Below, piece after piece: positions 17,974-26,423 of a stretch of 64,000 nt of DNA. Origin of the DNA: Flammeovirgaceae bacterium UBA2371 (GTDB lineage: Bacteria; Bacteroidota; Bacteroidia; Cytophagales; Cyclobacteriaceae); assembly GCA_002345965.1 (NCBI GenBank), contig DDTF01000017.1:106065-170064 (forward strand). Reading direction: 5' to 3'. The stretch's first letter is position 1, and every line of letters begins with the position of its first letter. Under the pieces are notes generated by a model. It worked only from the letters and a program-made list of their open reading frames with translations. It had not been told where the DNA came from and did not search any database. A program made the translations under genes and the position numbers.

Positions 17974-19274
17974 TCAGTTCTTTCCAATAGTGCTACAAGT
18001 TGTTCGGTCAGTGCTGCCCGTGTGAACTTTTTTACTTCCCTTTTTTCAATTGTAACACCGGTGCGCCAGGTTTCATAAAACGCCAACAATGATTTCTTCA
18101 TTCCTTCTTCATCGTTTCGCTCGTGAATGTCACCTGCCTTGGTCTCCTTTAAAACCTGAGCTGCATCTCCATCAGCAGGTCCAATTGCCAGAATTGGATT
18201 ACCGGATGCCAGATATTCAAAAAACTTCCCAGGTAGATTTCCGGGTGCAATGGCTGTATGCGCCAACACCAGCAACTGCAAATCCGTTTGTCCGTAGATC
18301 TTCAACAACTCACTATGAGGTACCTGGTCTATGAATCGGGTGATTCCTGAAAGGACGGCATCCCCCTCGACAAAAGCCTTAAAGGTATTGTTGACATTGC
18401 CAATGAATTCAATCCTGATTGATTGCGCCATTTTATTTTGAGCCTGGCAGATCGCTTTCAATGCTAGCATTACAGGTCTCGGATCACGAAGCTCATCTAC
18501 GATGCCAATGTGGCGGATAGTGAACACATCATTTTTAACAGAAGGAATGGAATCAAAATCTTCTGTATCAAAGCCATTGGTGATCAACTCCACTTTGCGC
18601 TGACCCAAATCTTCAAAACGCTTTACGTGATAAGGAGCAATGGTGATGACCTTATCTGCTTTGGTCAGCACCTTCCGCTCCAGATGGCGATGTCTTGCCC
18701 TCGCCCACGAGGTCAATGACAGTGTGTCCAGCAAATCCCACTCACTCCACGGGTCGCGAAAGTCAACGATCCATTGAATGGCGGGTAATTTCGTTTTCAG
18801 CTTCAAACCGATTAGGTGGATACTATGAGGTGGACCCGTAGTGATAATACTTTCTATCTGATTGGATTTTATGATATCCGTAAGCAATGCCACCGATGGC
18901 TTCACCCAGAATATCCGTGCATCAGGAATAAATAAGTTTCCTCTGATCCATGCGCTAATCTTTTGAATAAAGCTCTTCTTTCCCGTAGAGATAAAATCGC
19001 TTTGTTTTATTTCCTTGTTGCCAAAGAATCGCTGGATTTTAAAAAACAATTGATAAGGTTCCCAGATAGGTAACTTGATGACCTCCACCGATTTGGGAAT
19101 ATCTTTTTGCAGCGATTGATCTTGAATGGTAAATGAAGGATTTTCCGGTGTATATACAAAGGGCTCCCAGCCCAACCGGGTCAGGTATTTGACAAACTTC
19201 AGCCAACGTTGTACACCACTTCCACCGCTGGGGGGCCAATAGTAGGTGATGACAAGTACCTTCTTATTTTTCAT
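17970..19274 (-). CDS. GT4-family glycosyltransferase
   Basis: A 434-residue GT-B enzyme. ATG at 19274 is preferred over TTG at 19286. The N-terminus VLVITYYWPPSGGSGVQRW is typical of WcaI/WbuB-like family 4 transferases, and VDFRDPWSEW follows near the end of the N-terminal domain. The C-terminal half includes FFEYLASGNPILAIGP, the usual nucleotide-sugar E-x7-E region in reduced form. Cytosolic. It follows miaA with an 11-bp overlap and so is transcribed with it. It probably adds a sugar to the same envelope glycan as the neighbouring genes. Confidence 0.82.
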   Translation of the reverse strand: MKNKKVLVITYYWPPSGGSGVQRWLKFVKYLTRLGWEPFVYTPENPSFTIQDQSLQKDIPKSVEVIKLPIWEPYQLFFKIQRFFGNKEIKQSDFISTGKKSFIQKISAWIRGNLFIPDARIFWVKPSVALLTDIIKSNQIESIITTGPPHSIHLIGLKLKTKLPAIQWIVDFRDPWSEWDLLDTLSLTSWARARHRHLERKVLTKADKVITIAPYHVKRFEDLGQRKVELITNGFDTEDFDSIPSVKNDVFTIRHIGIVDELRDPRPVMLALKAICQAQNKMAQSIRIEFIGNVNNTFKAFVEGDAVLSGITRFIDQVPHSELLKIYGQTDLQLLVLAHTAIAPGNLPGKFFEYLASGNPILAIGPADGDAAQVLKETKAGDIHERNDEEGMKKSLLAFYETWRTGVTIEKREVKKFTRAALTEQLVALLERTD

Positions 19275-20172
19275 CCAGATAGGCAATCATAGGTTTCATC
19301 TCATCAGGACCAAACCATTTTACATTTTTATCTTTCTTAAACCACGTGAGTTGTCGCTTGGCATATCTCCTGGTGTTGCGCTTTAATAATCGCATCGCCT
19401 CCTCCAAATCATACTCACCTTCAAAATGTCCAAATAGCTCCTGATATCCTACTGTTTGTAAAGCATTCAATGATTTTCTGGGAAACAATTGCTTTGCTTC
19501 CTGCAACAGACCTGCCTCCATCATTTGATCAACCCGCTGATTAATGCGATCATAAAGTTGATCACGATCAAGCTCAAGACCTATTTTTACGACTTCAAAA
19601 GGCAAGGAGTGCTTTGTGTTGTTTCTAAAAGCACTGGCTGGTTTCCCTGTTGACCGGATCAGCTCCAAGGCACGCATCAATCGCTGGGGGTTTTTTTGGT
19701 CTACAGCCTGAAAATACTCCGGGTCTTTTTCACTTACTTGGTCCTGCAACCACCCCAAACCTTTCTGCTGGTATTCTGTAATAATTTCACTTCGCAATGC
19801 TTCCGGCACCTCAGGCATTTCATCAAACCCTTCCAACACCGCTTTTACATACATGCCCGACCCGCCACACATTACGAGTTGATCATACTTTTCAAACAAT
19901 TGGGAAATCAATGCCAGTGCATCCCGGCCGTATTGCCCTGCATCGTATGCCTGCTCAATGGGCTGAGATCCAATAAAATGGTGTTGCACTTCCTCCAATT
20001 CCTGAAGCGAAGGTTTGGCAGTTCCGATGGTCATTTCCTGATAAAGTTGCCTGGAATCCGCTGATATGATTTCGGTATGCAGGTATTTGGCAAGTGCAAT
20101 GGCTACTTTTGTTTTGCCCACGGCCGTAGGACCAACAATAACAATCAAGCGTTTGTGCGCTAAAAGGGACAT
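19264..20172 (-). CDS. miaA: tRNA dimethylallyltransferase
   Basis: A 302-residue enzyme that adds a dimethylallyl group to A37 of tRNAs reading UNN codons. Visible: P-loop VGPTAVGKT (13-21), SADSRQLYQEMTIGTAKPS (substrate region, from residue 37), MCGGSGMYVKA, and a C-terminal YAKRQLTWFKKD. ATG at 20172 is preferred to TTG at 20181, as it sits nearer the P-loop. The 3' end overlaps the start of the GT4 gene by 11 bp. Confidence 0.95.
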   Translation of the reverse strand: MSLLAHKRLIVIVGPTAVGKTKVAIALAKYLHTEIISADSRQLYQEMTIGTAKPSLQELEEVQHHFIGSQPIEQAYDAGQYGRDALALISQLFEKYDQLVMCGGSGMYVKAVLEGFDEMPEVPEALRSEIITEYQQKGLGWLQDQVSEKDPEYFQAVDQKNPQRLMRALELIRSTGKPASAFRNNTKHSLPFEVVKIGLELDRDQLYDRINQRVDQMMEAGLLQEAKQLFPRKSLNALQTVGYQELFGHFEGEYDLEEAMRLLKRNTRRYAKRQLTWFKKDKNVKWFGPDEMKPMIAYLDEK

Positions 20173-20266
20173 GGGGGCCAAATTACAATCTTTCCTTTTC
20201 TAATTTTCCTATGTACCATTTTCAAATTACCTTGCGGCCTGAAATCCACTACATTTAGACCTGCTG

Positions 20267-20545
20267 ATGATTAAGTACACCAACCAATTTCTCACCAAAC
20301 TGGAAGACCTGATTGCGGAGTCTGACTATATTCTGAGATATGAAAAGGGCAACTTCAAATCCGGATATTGCCTCCTGAGAGAGCAAAAAATCATGATCAT
20401 AAATAAGTTTTATACCACCGAGGGTAAAATCAACACCCTTTTGGATATTCTTAAGCTGGTTAGCCTGGAAACCACAAGATTTTCGGAAAAAAGTAAAAAG
20501 CTTTACGAAGAGCTTTCTCAAACCGAAATCAAAACAGAAAGCTAG
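20267..20545 (+). CDS. conserved small protein, function unknown
   Basis: A 92-residue soluble protein rich in Lys and Leu. It has mixed helix/strand character: YILRYEKGNFKSGYCLL looks like a beta hairpin and the C-terminal half is helical (LLDILKLV...KSKKLYEELSQ). I recognise no domain. ATG at 20267 gives a sensible start, and the upstream 94 bp to miaA has no strong promoter match. It is first in line with the MBL and NFACT genes on the same strand (58 bp gap), which hints at co-transcription. Confidence 0.7.
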   Translation: MIKYTNQFLTKLEDLIAESDYILRYEKGNFKSGYCLLREQKIMIINKFYTTEGKINTLLDILKLVSLETTRFSEKSKKLYEELSQTEIKTES

Positions 20546-20603
20546 GCTCTATAATGATCCCACTGCGAAGCATTCATGCGCTGTTAAAATTGAGGAAGGC
20601 CCA

Positions 20604-21365
20604 ATGAAAGTTACTTTTCTAGGCACCGGAACGTCACAAGGGGTACCCGTAATTGGTTGCGATTGCAAAGTGTGCCAGTCTCTTGACTATAGAGATAAAC
20701 GGCTTCGCTCTTCGGTGCATGTGGAGTTGGATGAACATAGCTTCGTAATTGACACAGGCCCCGATTTCAGGCAGCAAATGCTGAGAGAGCGCACCCAAAG
20801 ACTTGATTTCGTTCTTTTTACCCACAGCCATAAAGACCACACTGCAGGGTTGGATGACGTAAGGGCATTTAACTTTAAACAGAACATGGACATGCCGTTG
20901 TTCGGCACCAGGCAGGTGCTCGATCAACTTAAAACAGAATACTATTACGCTTTTCTTGAGAAGAAATATCCGGGCACGCCACAACTTCAGCTTAACGAAA
21001 TCAATGACGATCCCTTTGAGGTCAATGGCATTACAATAACACCTCTGCCTGTTACCCATTTGCACATGCCTGTACTTGGATTCAGGATCAAAGACTTCAG
21101 TTACATTACCGATGCCAACTTTATTCCTGACGGCACTTTCAAAAGATTAAAGGGCACCAAGGTTTTGGTGCTGAACGCACTTCAGAAAAAATCACACATC
21201 TCCCATTTCAACTTGACTGAAGCTGTTGAAATCGCTAAGAAAGTGGGTGCAGAAAAAACCTATTTCACACACATCAGTCATAACCTAGGATTACATAAGA
21301 ACGTTAGTGAAGAATTGCCTGAGTCTATTGAACTGGCTCAGGACAGTCTGGTTATTTCCCTATAA
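20604..21365 (+). CDS. MBL-fold metallohydrolase, PhnP-like
   Basis: A 253-residue metallo-beta-lactamase-fold enzyme. The N-terminus FLGTGTSQGVPVIGCDCKVC has the clustered Cys residues (19, 21, 24) seen in PhnP-type phosphodiesterases. The metal motif is THSHKDHTAG (73-82). Further His positions follow in PVTHLHMP and ITDANF, and the FTHISHN near the end completes the site. PhnP hydrolyses cyclic ribosyl phosphates; the true substrate here may differ. Its stop is 3 bp before the GTG of the NFACT gene, so the two are likely in one operon. Confidence 0.82.
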   Translation: MKVTFLGTGTSQGVPVIGCDCKVCQSLDYRDKRLRSSVHVELDEHSFVIDTGPDFRQQMLRERTQRLDFVLFTHSHKDHTAGLDDVRAFNFKQNMDMPLFGTRQVLDQLKTEYYYAFLEKKYPGTPQLQLNEINDDPFEVNGITITPLPVTHLHMPVLGFRIKDFSYITDANFIPDGTFKRLKGTKVLVLNALQKKSHISHFNLTEAVEIAKKVGAEKTYFTHISHNLGLHKNVSEELPESIELAQDSLVISL

Positions 21366-21368
21366 CCT

Positions 21369-22907
21369 GTGCACAACAATTATTATTTTCTAAAGCAACT
21401 TACCGCCAGTCTTCAAAAAAAACTAGTTGGTTTTTCACTTGTCTCTTGCTTTAGCCAAAACAAAGAAGAGCTGATCCTGGAATTCAACAACGAAAAAGAA
21501 TCGTTTTTTATCAAAGCGCATCTCCTTTCTTCGTTCAGCTGTCTCACCTTTCCAAGTCATTTCAGCAGGGCAAAGAAAAACAGTATTGATTTATTTGATG
21601 AAGTCATTCTAAAAAAATTAAATGGCATAACGCAATACGAAAACGAAAGGAGCTTTGCCCTCGATTTTGACAATGGGTATTCATTGGTTTTCAAAATGCA
21701 TGCCAACCGCTCCAATGTGCTGCTGTCGAAAGAAGGAAAGGTCATAGAAATTTTTCGCAACCAATTTAAAGCTGACCTGGAATTGTCTTTACAAGAACTC
21801 CATAGAGCCATAGACTGGAGTTATGCGCATTTCACCCAAAATATTGGCAACCTGAAGCAGACGTACTTCACTTTTGGTAAAGAGATCTGGCGTTACCTCG
21901 AGGAGAATGGATGTGATGAAAACGATACAACCAAGACATGGAAAATGATTCAAGAGGTGATTCTGCTATTAGAAACACCTACGTTTTACATCCTGAATAG
22001 GAAGGGTCAGATCAAATTCAGTCTGCTGCCCGATGGAGATAGAATCAAATCCTTAAGTGATCCAATTGAGGCAATCAATGAATTTTTCTATCTGGCCACC
22101 AGCACCGATACACTACAAAGAGAAAAAGCGGCCATTCAAAAAAAACTAATGGCCATTATAGATTCCAGTGAAGGCTATATCAGTAAGAACCTGAAGAAGT
22201 TGGATGAAATCACCATTGATACGCCTTACAAAATCTGGGCGGATGTACTGATGGCCAACATGCATCAGGTGGAAAAAGGTAAGAAAAAAATCACCTTGTT
22301 TGACTTTGATGGAAAAGAGATCACCTTAAAATTAAAACCAGATCTTAACGCCCAGCAAAATGCACAAATCTTCTACCGCAAAGCCAAAAATCAGGAAATA
22401 GAAATAAATAAATTGTCTGAATCTATCCAGCAAAAGCAAAGTGAATTGGATGCAGCCAAAGTGCAACTGACCCAATTGGATGCCATAGCAACACTCACTG
22501 ATTTCAAGCAGCAGTTCAAAGAATCAAAAATCAAAGTTTCCAAAAAAGAAGAACCGCTCCCCTTCCACCAGATGGAATACATGGGATATAAAATCTGGAT
22601 TGGTAAAAATGCAGTGAACAACGATTTACTTACCCTGAAATACGCACACAAGGATGACCTGTGGCTGCATGCCAAAGATGTAGCTGGCTCGCATGTGGTC
22701 ATTAAAAATCAATCAGGAAAAACCATTCCTAAAGAGGTGATTGAAAGGGCTGCAGAACTTGCCGCCTACAATTCAAAAAGAAAAACGGAGTCATTGTGCC
22801 CTGTAGCGTATACGCAGAAAAAATTTGTAAGAAAAAGAAAAGGAGATCTGCCCGGTACTGTGGTAGTCGAGCGCGAACAGGTGATCATGGTAACTCCCAA
22901 ATTATAA
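21369..22907 (+). CDS. NFACT-family protein, RqcH/Rqc2-like
   Basis: A 512-residue protein. The N-terminal half resembles the NFACT-N domain, with MHANRSNVLLSKEGK (about 113-127). A coiled-coil stretch (about 335-375) follows, then a C-terminal NFACT-R domain with YKIWIGKNAVNNDLL, KDDLWLHAKDVAGSHVV and a basic tail. RqcH binds split 50S subunits and adds Ala tails to stalled nascent chains; related Fbp54-type proteins bind RNA. The Asp-Arg pair needed for tailing appears to be Glu93-Arg94 here, by my own rough alignment. The start is GTG at 21369, 3 bp after the MBL stop. The stop abuts the convergent serine hydrolase stop with no gap. Confidence 0.8.
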   Translation: MHNNYYFLKQLTASLQKKLVGFSLVSCFSQNKEELILEFNNEKESFFIKAHLLSSFSCLTFPSHFSRAKKNSIDLFDEVILKKLNGITQYENERSFALDFDNGYSLVFKMHANRSNVLLSKEGKVIEIFRNQFKADLELSLQELHRAIDWSYAHFTQNIGNLKQTYFTFGKEIWRYLEENGCDENDTTKTWKMIQEVILLLETPTFYILNRKGQIKFSLLPDGDRIKSLSDPIEAINEFFYLATSTDTLQREKAAIQKKLMAIIDSSEGYISKNLKKLDEITIDTPYKIWADVLMANMHQVEKGKKKITLFDFDGKEITLKLKPDLNAQQNAQIFYRKAKNQEIEINKLSESIQQKQSELDAAKVQLTQLDAIATLTDFKQQFKESKIKVSKKEEPLPFHQMEYMGYKIWIGKNAVNNDLLTLKYAHKDDLWLHAKDVAGSHVVIKNQSGKTIPKEVIERAAELAAYNSKRKTESLCPVAYTQKKFVRKRKGDLPGTVVVEREQVIMVTPKL

Positions 22908-24065
22908 TTACTGTGCCACTTTGGTTGCTATATCCCTGAATATTCGGATCCAGGAATCTACCTTACCCATGTCCTTGCCGAAACGTACGATAATGGTCTT
23001 CTCCTGTGGAGAAATAAAAATAAATTGTCCAAGGTGACCTGTTGCCGCGTACGAAAAGGGATGTTCATCAGTGGCAGGATAAAGCCACCAAAAGTTTTTA
23101 TAATGAACGCCTTCCCATGCTTTCACGCTACCATCCAGGCTGGTACATTGGTTTACCCATTCTTTTGAAATAATCGATTCTCCATTCCAATCTCCCTGCC
23201 TTAGCATAAGGCGACCCAGCTTGGCAAAGTCGATGGCACGACCATTTACGCCACTTTCCATCTTTTCCATTTGCCCTTCTTCACTGTCAATGCTCCATGA
23301 ACCCGGAAACTCCATTCCAAGCTTGCTCCAGATTTTGTGTTCAAAATAGTTGGAGACCCTTTCTCCCGTGGTACGCTCCAGTATCATACCACAAAGTATG
23401 GGGTTGTAGCCCATGTATTGCCAGCGTTCACCAGGTGGCTCATCCAATTTTACATTCAACGCCCTGCTCCTCAAGCAAGGATGGTAATAGTTTTTGGGTT
23501 TATCTCCCCATACCAAATCATGATCGCGATAGTAAAAGCCCGATTGCATCATCAACAAATTGGTGATTGTGACCTCGATAAGTCCCTTATCACTTTCCAT
23601 AAGTTCTGGAATGTATTGCGTGATGGCATCTTGTGCATTGATCTTTCCCTCATCTATGGCAATACCTACCAACATAGCGGTGATAGACTTCGCTACAGAG
23701 AAAGAAGTGTTGATCGAAGTTCGGGTATAACCATTACCATATCCTTCATATAAAATAGAATCGTTGCGTATAACAATAAGTGCCGTTGTTTCCGAATGCG
23801 CAACAAAATCTTCAACCGATAGCTGATAAGGTTTTTTCTTATAGTCGTAGGAAATGTTTTTTAACTTTTGGTCCTGCGCTATTGGAAAGTGAAATACAGG
23901 ATCAGCATTTGAAATGTCGTGTTTGGGAAACTTTTCATGATCTCTGATGTCAGAAAAATTCCACGCTACCCACCTGCCCAGGTAAGTTGACGTACAGGAA
24001 GGAATGAGCAGAAATACAATTCCTGCTGTAATAATCGCTAGTCCAATTCGGTATATCGTTTTCAT
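22908..24065 (-). CDS. serine hydrolase, NylB/class C beta-lactamase fold, lipoprotein
   Basis: A 385-residue envelope protein. The N-terminus ends in LIPSC (Cys24), a likely lipobox. The catalytic SxxK is SVAK (123-126) and the tyrosine motif is QYMGYN (216-221), which fits the Y-x-x-x-N form of 6-aminohexanoate-dimer hydrolases better than the class C Y-x-N form. GHLGQF near residue 340 may replace the KTG box. The natural substrate is unknown. It is transcribed alone, convergent with the NFACT gene, from a promoter region with repeated TGTTCCAAT elements. Confidence 0.82.
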   Translation of the reverse strand: MKTIYRIGLAIITAGIVFLLIPSCTSTYLGRWVAWNFSDIRDHEKFPKHDISNADPVFHFPIAQDQKLKNISYDYKKKPYQLSVEDFVAHSETTALIVIRNDSILYEGYGNGYTRTSINTSFSVAKSITAMLVGIAIDEGKINAQDAITQYIPELMESDKGLIEVTITNLLMMQSGFYYRDHDLVWGDKPKNYYHPCLRSRALNVKLDEPPGERWQYMGYNPILCGMILERTTGERVSNYFEHKIWSKLGMEFPGSWSIDSEEGQMEKMESGVNGRAIDFAKLGRLMLRQGDWNGESIISKEWVNQCTSLDGSVKAWEGVHYKNFWWLYPATDEHPFSYAATGHLGQFIFISPQEKTIIVRFGKDMGKVDSWIRIFRDIATKVAQ

Positions 24066-24086
24066 GACCCAATGAAACGCAAGGTC

Positions 24087-24185
24087 TGTTCCAATTCAGT
24101 AAAACAGCATTTCTGAACTACAAAGATGGTACGATACTATCCTGTGTTCCAATCTGAGTCAATCTATTGTTCCGAATTGGAACAA
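24087..24185 (-). promoter_or_regulatory. promoter region of the serine hydrolase with repeated TGTTCCAAT elements
   Basis: Three copies of an 11-bp element lie in about 100 bp: TGTTCCAATTC at 24087-24097, TGTTCCAATCT at 24145-24155, and the exact reverse complement of the first at 24174-24184. The last is half of an inverted repeat TTGTTCC-N5-GGAACAA (24167-24185). On the minus strand a -7 like CATCTTTG (24121-24128) lies 21 bp from a TTG (24150-24152) inside the middle element. This arrangement looks like a regulated promoter; the regulator is unknown. The interval is also the downstream end of pyk, but it has no U-tract. Confidence 0.45.
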
Positions 24186-24190
24186 CTTTA

Positions 24191-25618
24191 TTACTCTACT
24201 ACGTTGATCTTCATCATATTGGTGCGATGCTTTTCTTTAATAGGCATACTGGCCAGGCTGATGAAGATGTCTCCTTTCGTTACGTGACCATCCTTTTTCA
24301 GGATCTCTGCGATGTCGGCAATGGTTTCGTCAGTGGAGGTTTGTTTGTCGTAGTAATATGCGCGAGTTCCCCACACGAGGTTCATGGTGTTTAGGATGGA
24401 CTTGTTACCCGTAAAAACAAAAATGTTGGTGTCTGGTCTGTGTGATGACGATTGAAATGCAGTGTATCCTGACGTGGTCATTCCTACGATGGCTTTGGCT
24501 CCTACATCCTGCGCCAGTTTGCAGGCCGCAAGAATAAGGCTGTCGTGAATAAACACTGGTGATTCCGGATCTACCGGTCTGAACTTATAATAAATACTGG
24601 CTTGTTTTTCAATTGATGTAATAGTGCGAACCATACTGCGTACCACTTCAAGAGGATACTTTCCTGCTGCCGTCTCGGCAGAAAGCATCAATGCATCTGC
24701 ACCATCCATTACGGCATTGGCTACATCATTGGTTTCCGCGCGTGTGGGCCTTGGATTTTCTATCATGCTCTCCATCATCTGTGTAGCCACGATTACAGGT
24801 TTGGAAGCTTTATTACACTTTTCAATTAGTTTCTTCTGAACGATAGGAACCTCTTCCATCCAAATCTCCACACCCAAATCGCCACGGGCTACCATAATGG
24901 CATCTGTTTCATCGATAATGGAGTCAATGTCTTCGAGGGCTTCCGGCTTTTCAATCTTGGCCACAATCCGGGCTTTGGAGTTATTTTTCTCCAGGATTTC
25001 TCTCAGGGCAATAATATCTTGCGCTTTTCTTACAAAGGATAGCGCAACCCAGTTCACATTGTTTTTCAATCCAAATTCAAGGTCTTTTAGGTCCTTTTCA
25101 GTGAGAGAAGGTGCCGAGACTTTGGTGTTGGGTAAGTTAATGCCTTTGCGTGATGTGAGCGGACCGCCATAAATTACTTTTGTGACAATATCGATGTCTC
25201 TCACCTCGATTACTTTCAACTCTATTTTTCCGTCATCGATTAATATTTTTTCACCGGCTTTAACATCTTGTGGCAAGCCTTTGTAGGAAGTGCTTACGAT
25301 TTCTCTGTTACCCAGTAATTCTCTGGTGGTGATCACCAGTTCTTGTCCTTGCTCCAGCACCAGGCCTTCCTCTACTTTGTTAACCCTGATTTTGGGACCT
25401 TGCAAATCCATCAAAATGGCCACGTGTGTTCCCATCTCATCATTGATTTCTCTGATAAGGTCTATTACCACCTGTTTATCCTCATGATTGCCATGAGAAA
25501 AATTGATACGAAACACATCTACTCCCTCTTTCACGAGGGCTCTCAACATTTCTTTTGAACTTGATGCCGGACCAACGGTGGCTACAATTTTGGTTCTGTT
25601 ATACGCTACTCTTTCCAT
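24191..25618 (-). CDS. pyk: pyruvate kinase
   Basis: A 475-residue glycolytic enzyme that makes pyruvate and ATP from phosphoenolpyruvate. Signatures: RNRTKIVATVGPASSS at the N-terminus, INFSHGNH (substrate Arg/Asn loop), LMDLQGPKIRV, IVAKIEKPEALE (the catalytic Lys and Glu segment) and MVARGDLGVEI (Mg-binding acids). KPVIVATQMMESM marks the active-site loop. The length is normal for the bacterial tetramer. It follows the IPExxxVDY gene by 2 bp, so it is co-transcribed from upstream of that gene. Confidence 0.96.
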   Translation of the reverse strand: MERVAYNRTKIVATVGPASSSKEMLRALVKEGVDVFRINFSHGNHEDKQVVIDLIREINDEMGTHVAILMDLQGPKIRVNKVEEGLVLEQGQELVITTRELLGNREIVSTSYKGLPQDVKAGEKILIDDGKIELKVIEVRDIDIVTKVIYGGPLTSRKGINLPNTKVSAPSLTEKDLKDLEFGLKNNVNWVALSFVRKAQDIIALREILEKNNSKARIVAKIEKPEALEDIDSIIDETDAIMVARGDLGVEIWMEEVPIVQKKLIEKCNKASKPVIVATQMMESMIENPRPTRAETNDVANAVMDGADALMLSAETAAGKYPLEVVRSMVRTITSIEKQASIYYKFRPVDPESPVFIHDSLILAACKLAQDVGAKAIVGMTTSGYTAFQSSSHRPDTNIFVFTGNKSILNTMNLVWGTRAYYYDKQTSTDETIADIAEILKKDGHVTKGDIFISLASMPIKEKHRTNMMKINVVE

Positions 25619-25620
25619 GA

Positions 25621-26043
25621 TTAAAAAATAAAATAGTCTTTCGACTTTAAAGTGTCTAAAGGTATGAAAGCCACCAATTCTACAGAAGAAATACTCCTTA
25701 AGTAATCCTGTAAATGATTTATGTCAAATTTATCTGCACCCTGAGAGGACACTACATAATCGATATGAGGAAATTCGGGCACTAAAAGATTTTTTGCTGC
25801 GTCTGCTTCATTGGGTTTATTCCTTAGAAGCTTCAGCCTATTCAACGGGCTTTCATGCGAAAAGTGGGCATATGTACCCATTATGTTATTATTAAATTGA
25901 ATAATCACATCGGGTTGCTTCACCAACCTAACACCCAATCGGTTATTTATATCCCATGCTAGCTTGTATCCTTTTGCTGAAGAAATCACACCTAATAACT
26001 CAAAATCATAACTATACTCAATATCCAGCCTTTTTTTCTTCAT
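25621..26043 (-). CDS. IPExxxVDY family protein
   Basis: A 140-residue soluble protein. The name-giving motif appears as VPEFPHIDY (88-96), with the Pro-Glu and Asp-Tyr pairs intact and the flanking Ile/Val swapped. The family is found in Bacteroidota next to acpP, fabF, rnc and pyk, exactly as here, and its function is unknown. It is the first gene of an operon with pyk (2 bp gap) and divergent from acpP with 106 bp between starts. Confidence 0.85.
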   Translation of the reverse strand: MKKKRLDIEYSYDFELLGVISSAKGYKLAWDINNRLGVRLVKQPDVIIQFNNNIMGTYAHFSHESPLNRLKLLRNKPNEADAAKNLLVPEFPHIDYVVSSQGADKFDINHLQDYLRSISSVELVAFIPLDTLKSKDYFIF

Positions 26044-26074
26044 TTGAGTTTCATTTCATCCCACAGCTTTCGAA

Positions 26075-26119
26075 GTGCAAAAAGTTTGACAATATTGCAC
26101 TAAATCTCTTTATTTGCAC
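26075..26119 (+). promoter_or_regulatory. acpP promoter with GTGCAA/TTGCAC elements
   Basis: TTTG (26085-26088) and TTTATTTG (26109-26116) are 20 bp apart and form a plausible promoter. Around it GTGCAA (26075-26080) and TTGCAC (26095-26100) form an inverted repeat with a 14-bp spacer. A second TTGCAC (26114-26119) overlaps the -7 box. They could be sites for a fatty-acid-synthesis regulator; that is inference. Confidence 0.4.
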
Positions 26120-26149
26120 AGATTTTTGAATACTCTAAACTTATAAAAC

Positions 26150-26389
26150 ATGTCTGAAATCGCACAAAAAGTAAAACAGATCATTATTGACAAGCTAGGC
26201 GTGGAGGAGTCTGAGGTTACCCCTGAGGCATCTTTTACCAATGACCTCGGTGCTGACTCTTTGGATACAGTTGAGCTTATCATGGAATTTGAGAAAGAAT
26301 TCAATATTTCTATCCCAGATGATCAGGCTGAGAACATTGCCACCGTTGGGCAGGCGATTTCTTACCTTGAGGAGAATGTGAAAAAGTAA
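26150..26389 (+). CDS. acpP: acyl carrier protein
   Basis: A 79-residue, acidic four-helix protein that carries fatty-acid chains on a 4'-phosphopantetheine arm. The attachment serine is Ser37 in GADSLDTVELIM. It has normal family length. It starts the plus-strand run acpP-fabF-rnc-nadE, the classic order with fabF 34 bp downstream, and is divergent from the IPExxxVDY gene. Confidence 0.97.
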   Translation: MSEIAQKVKQIIIDKLGVEESEVTPEASFTNDLGADSLDTVELIMEFEKEFNISIPDDQAENIATVGQAISYLEENVKK

Positions 26390-26423
26390 TCCCGGTTCGA
26401 AATCTCCACCTAATTTTTATTCG

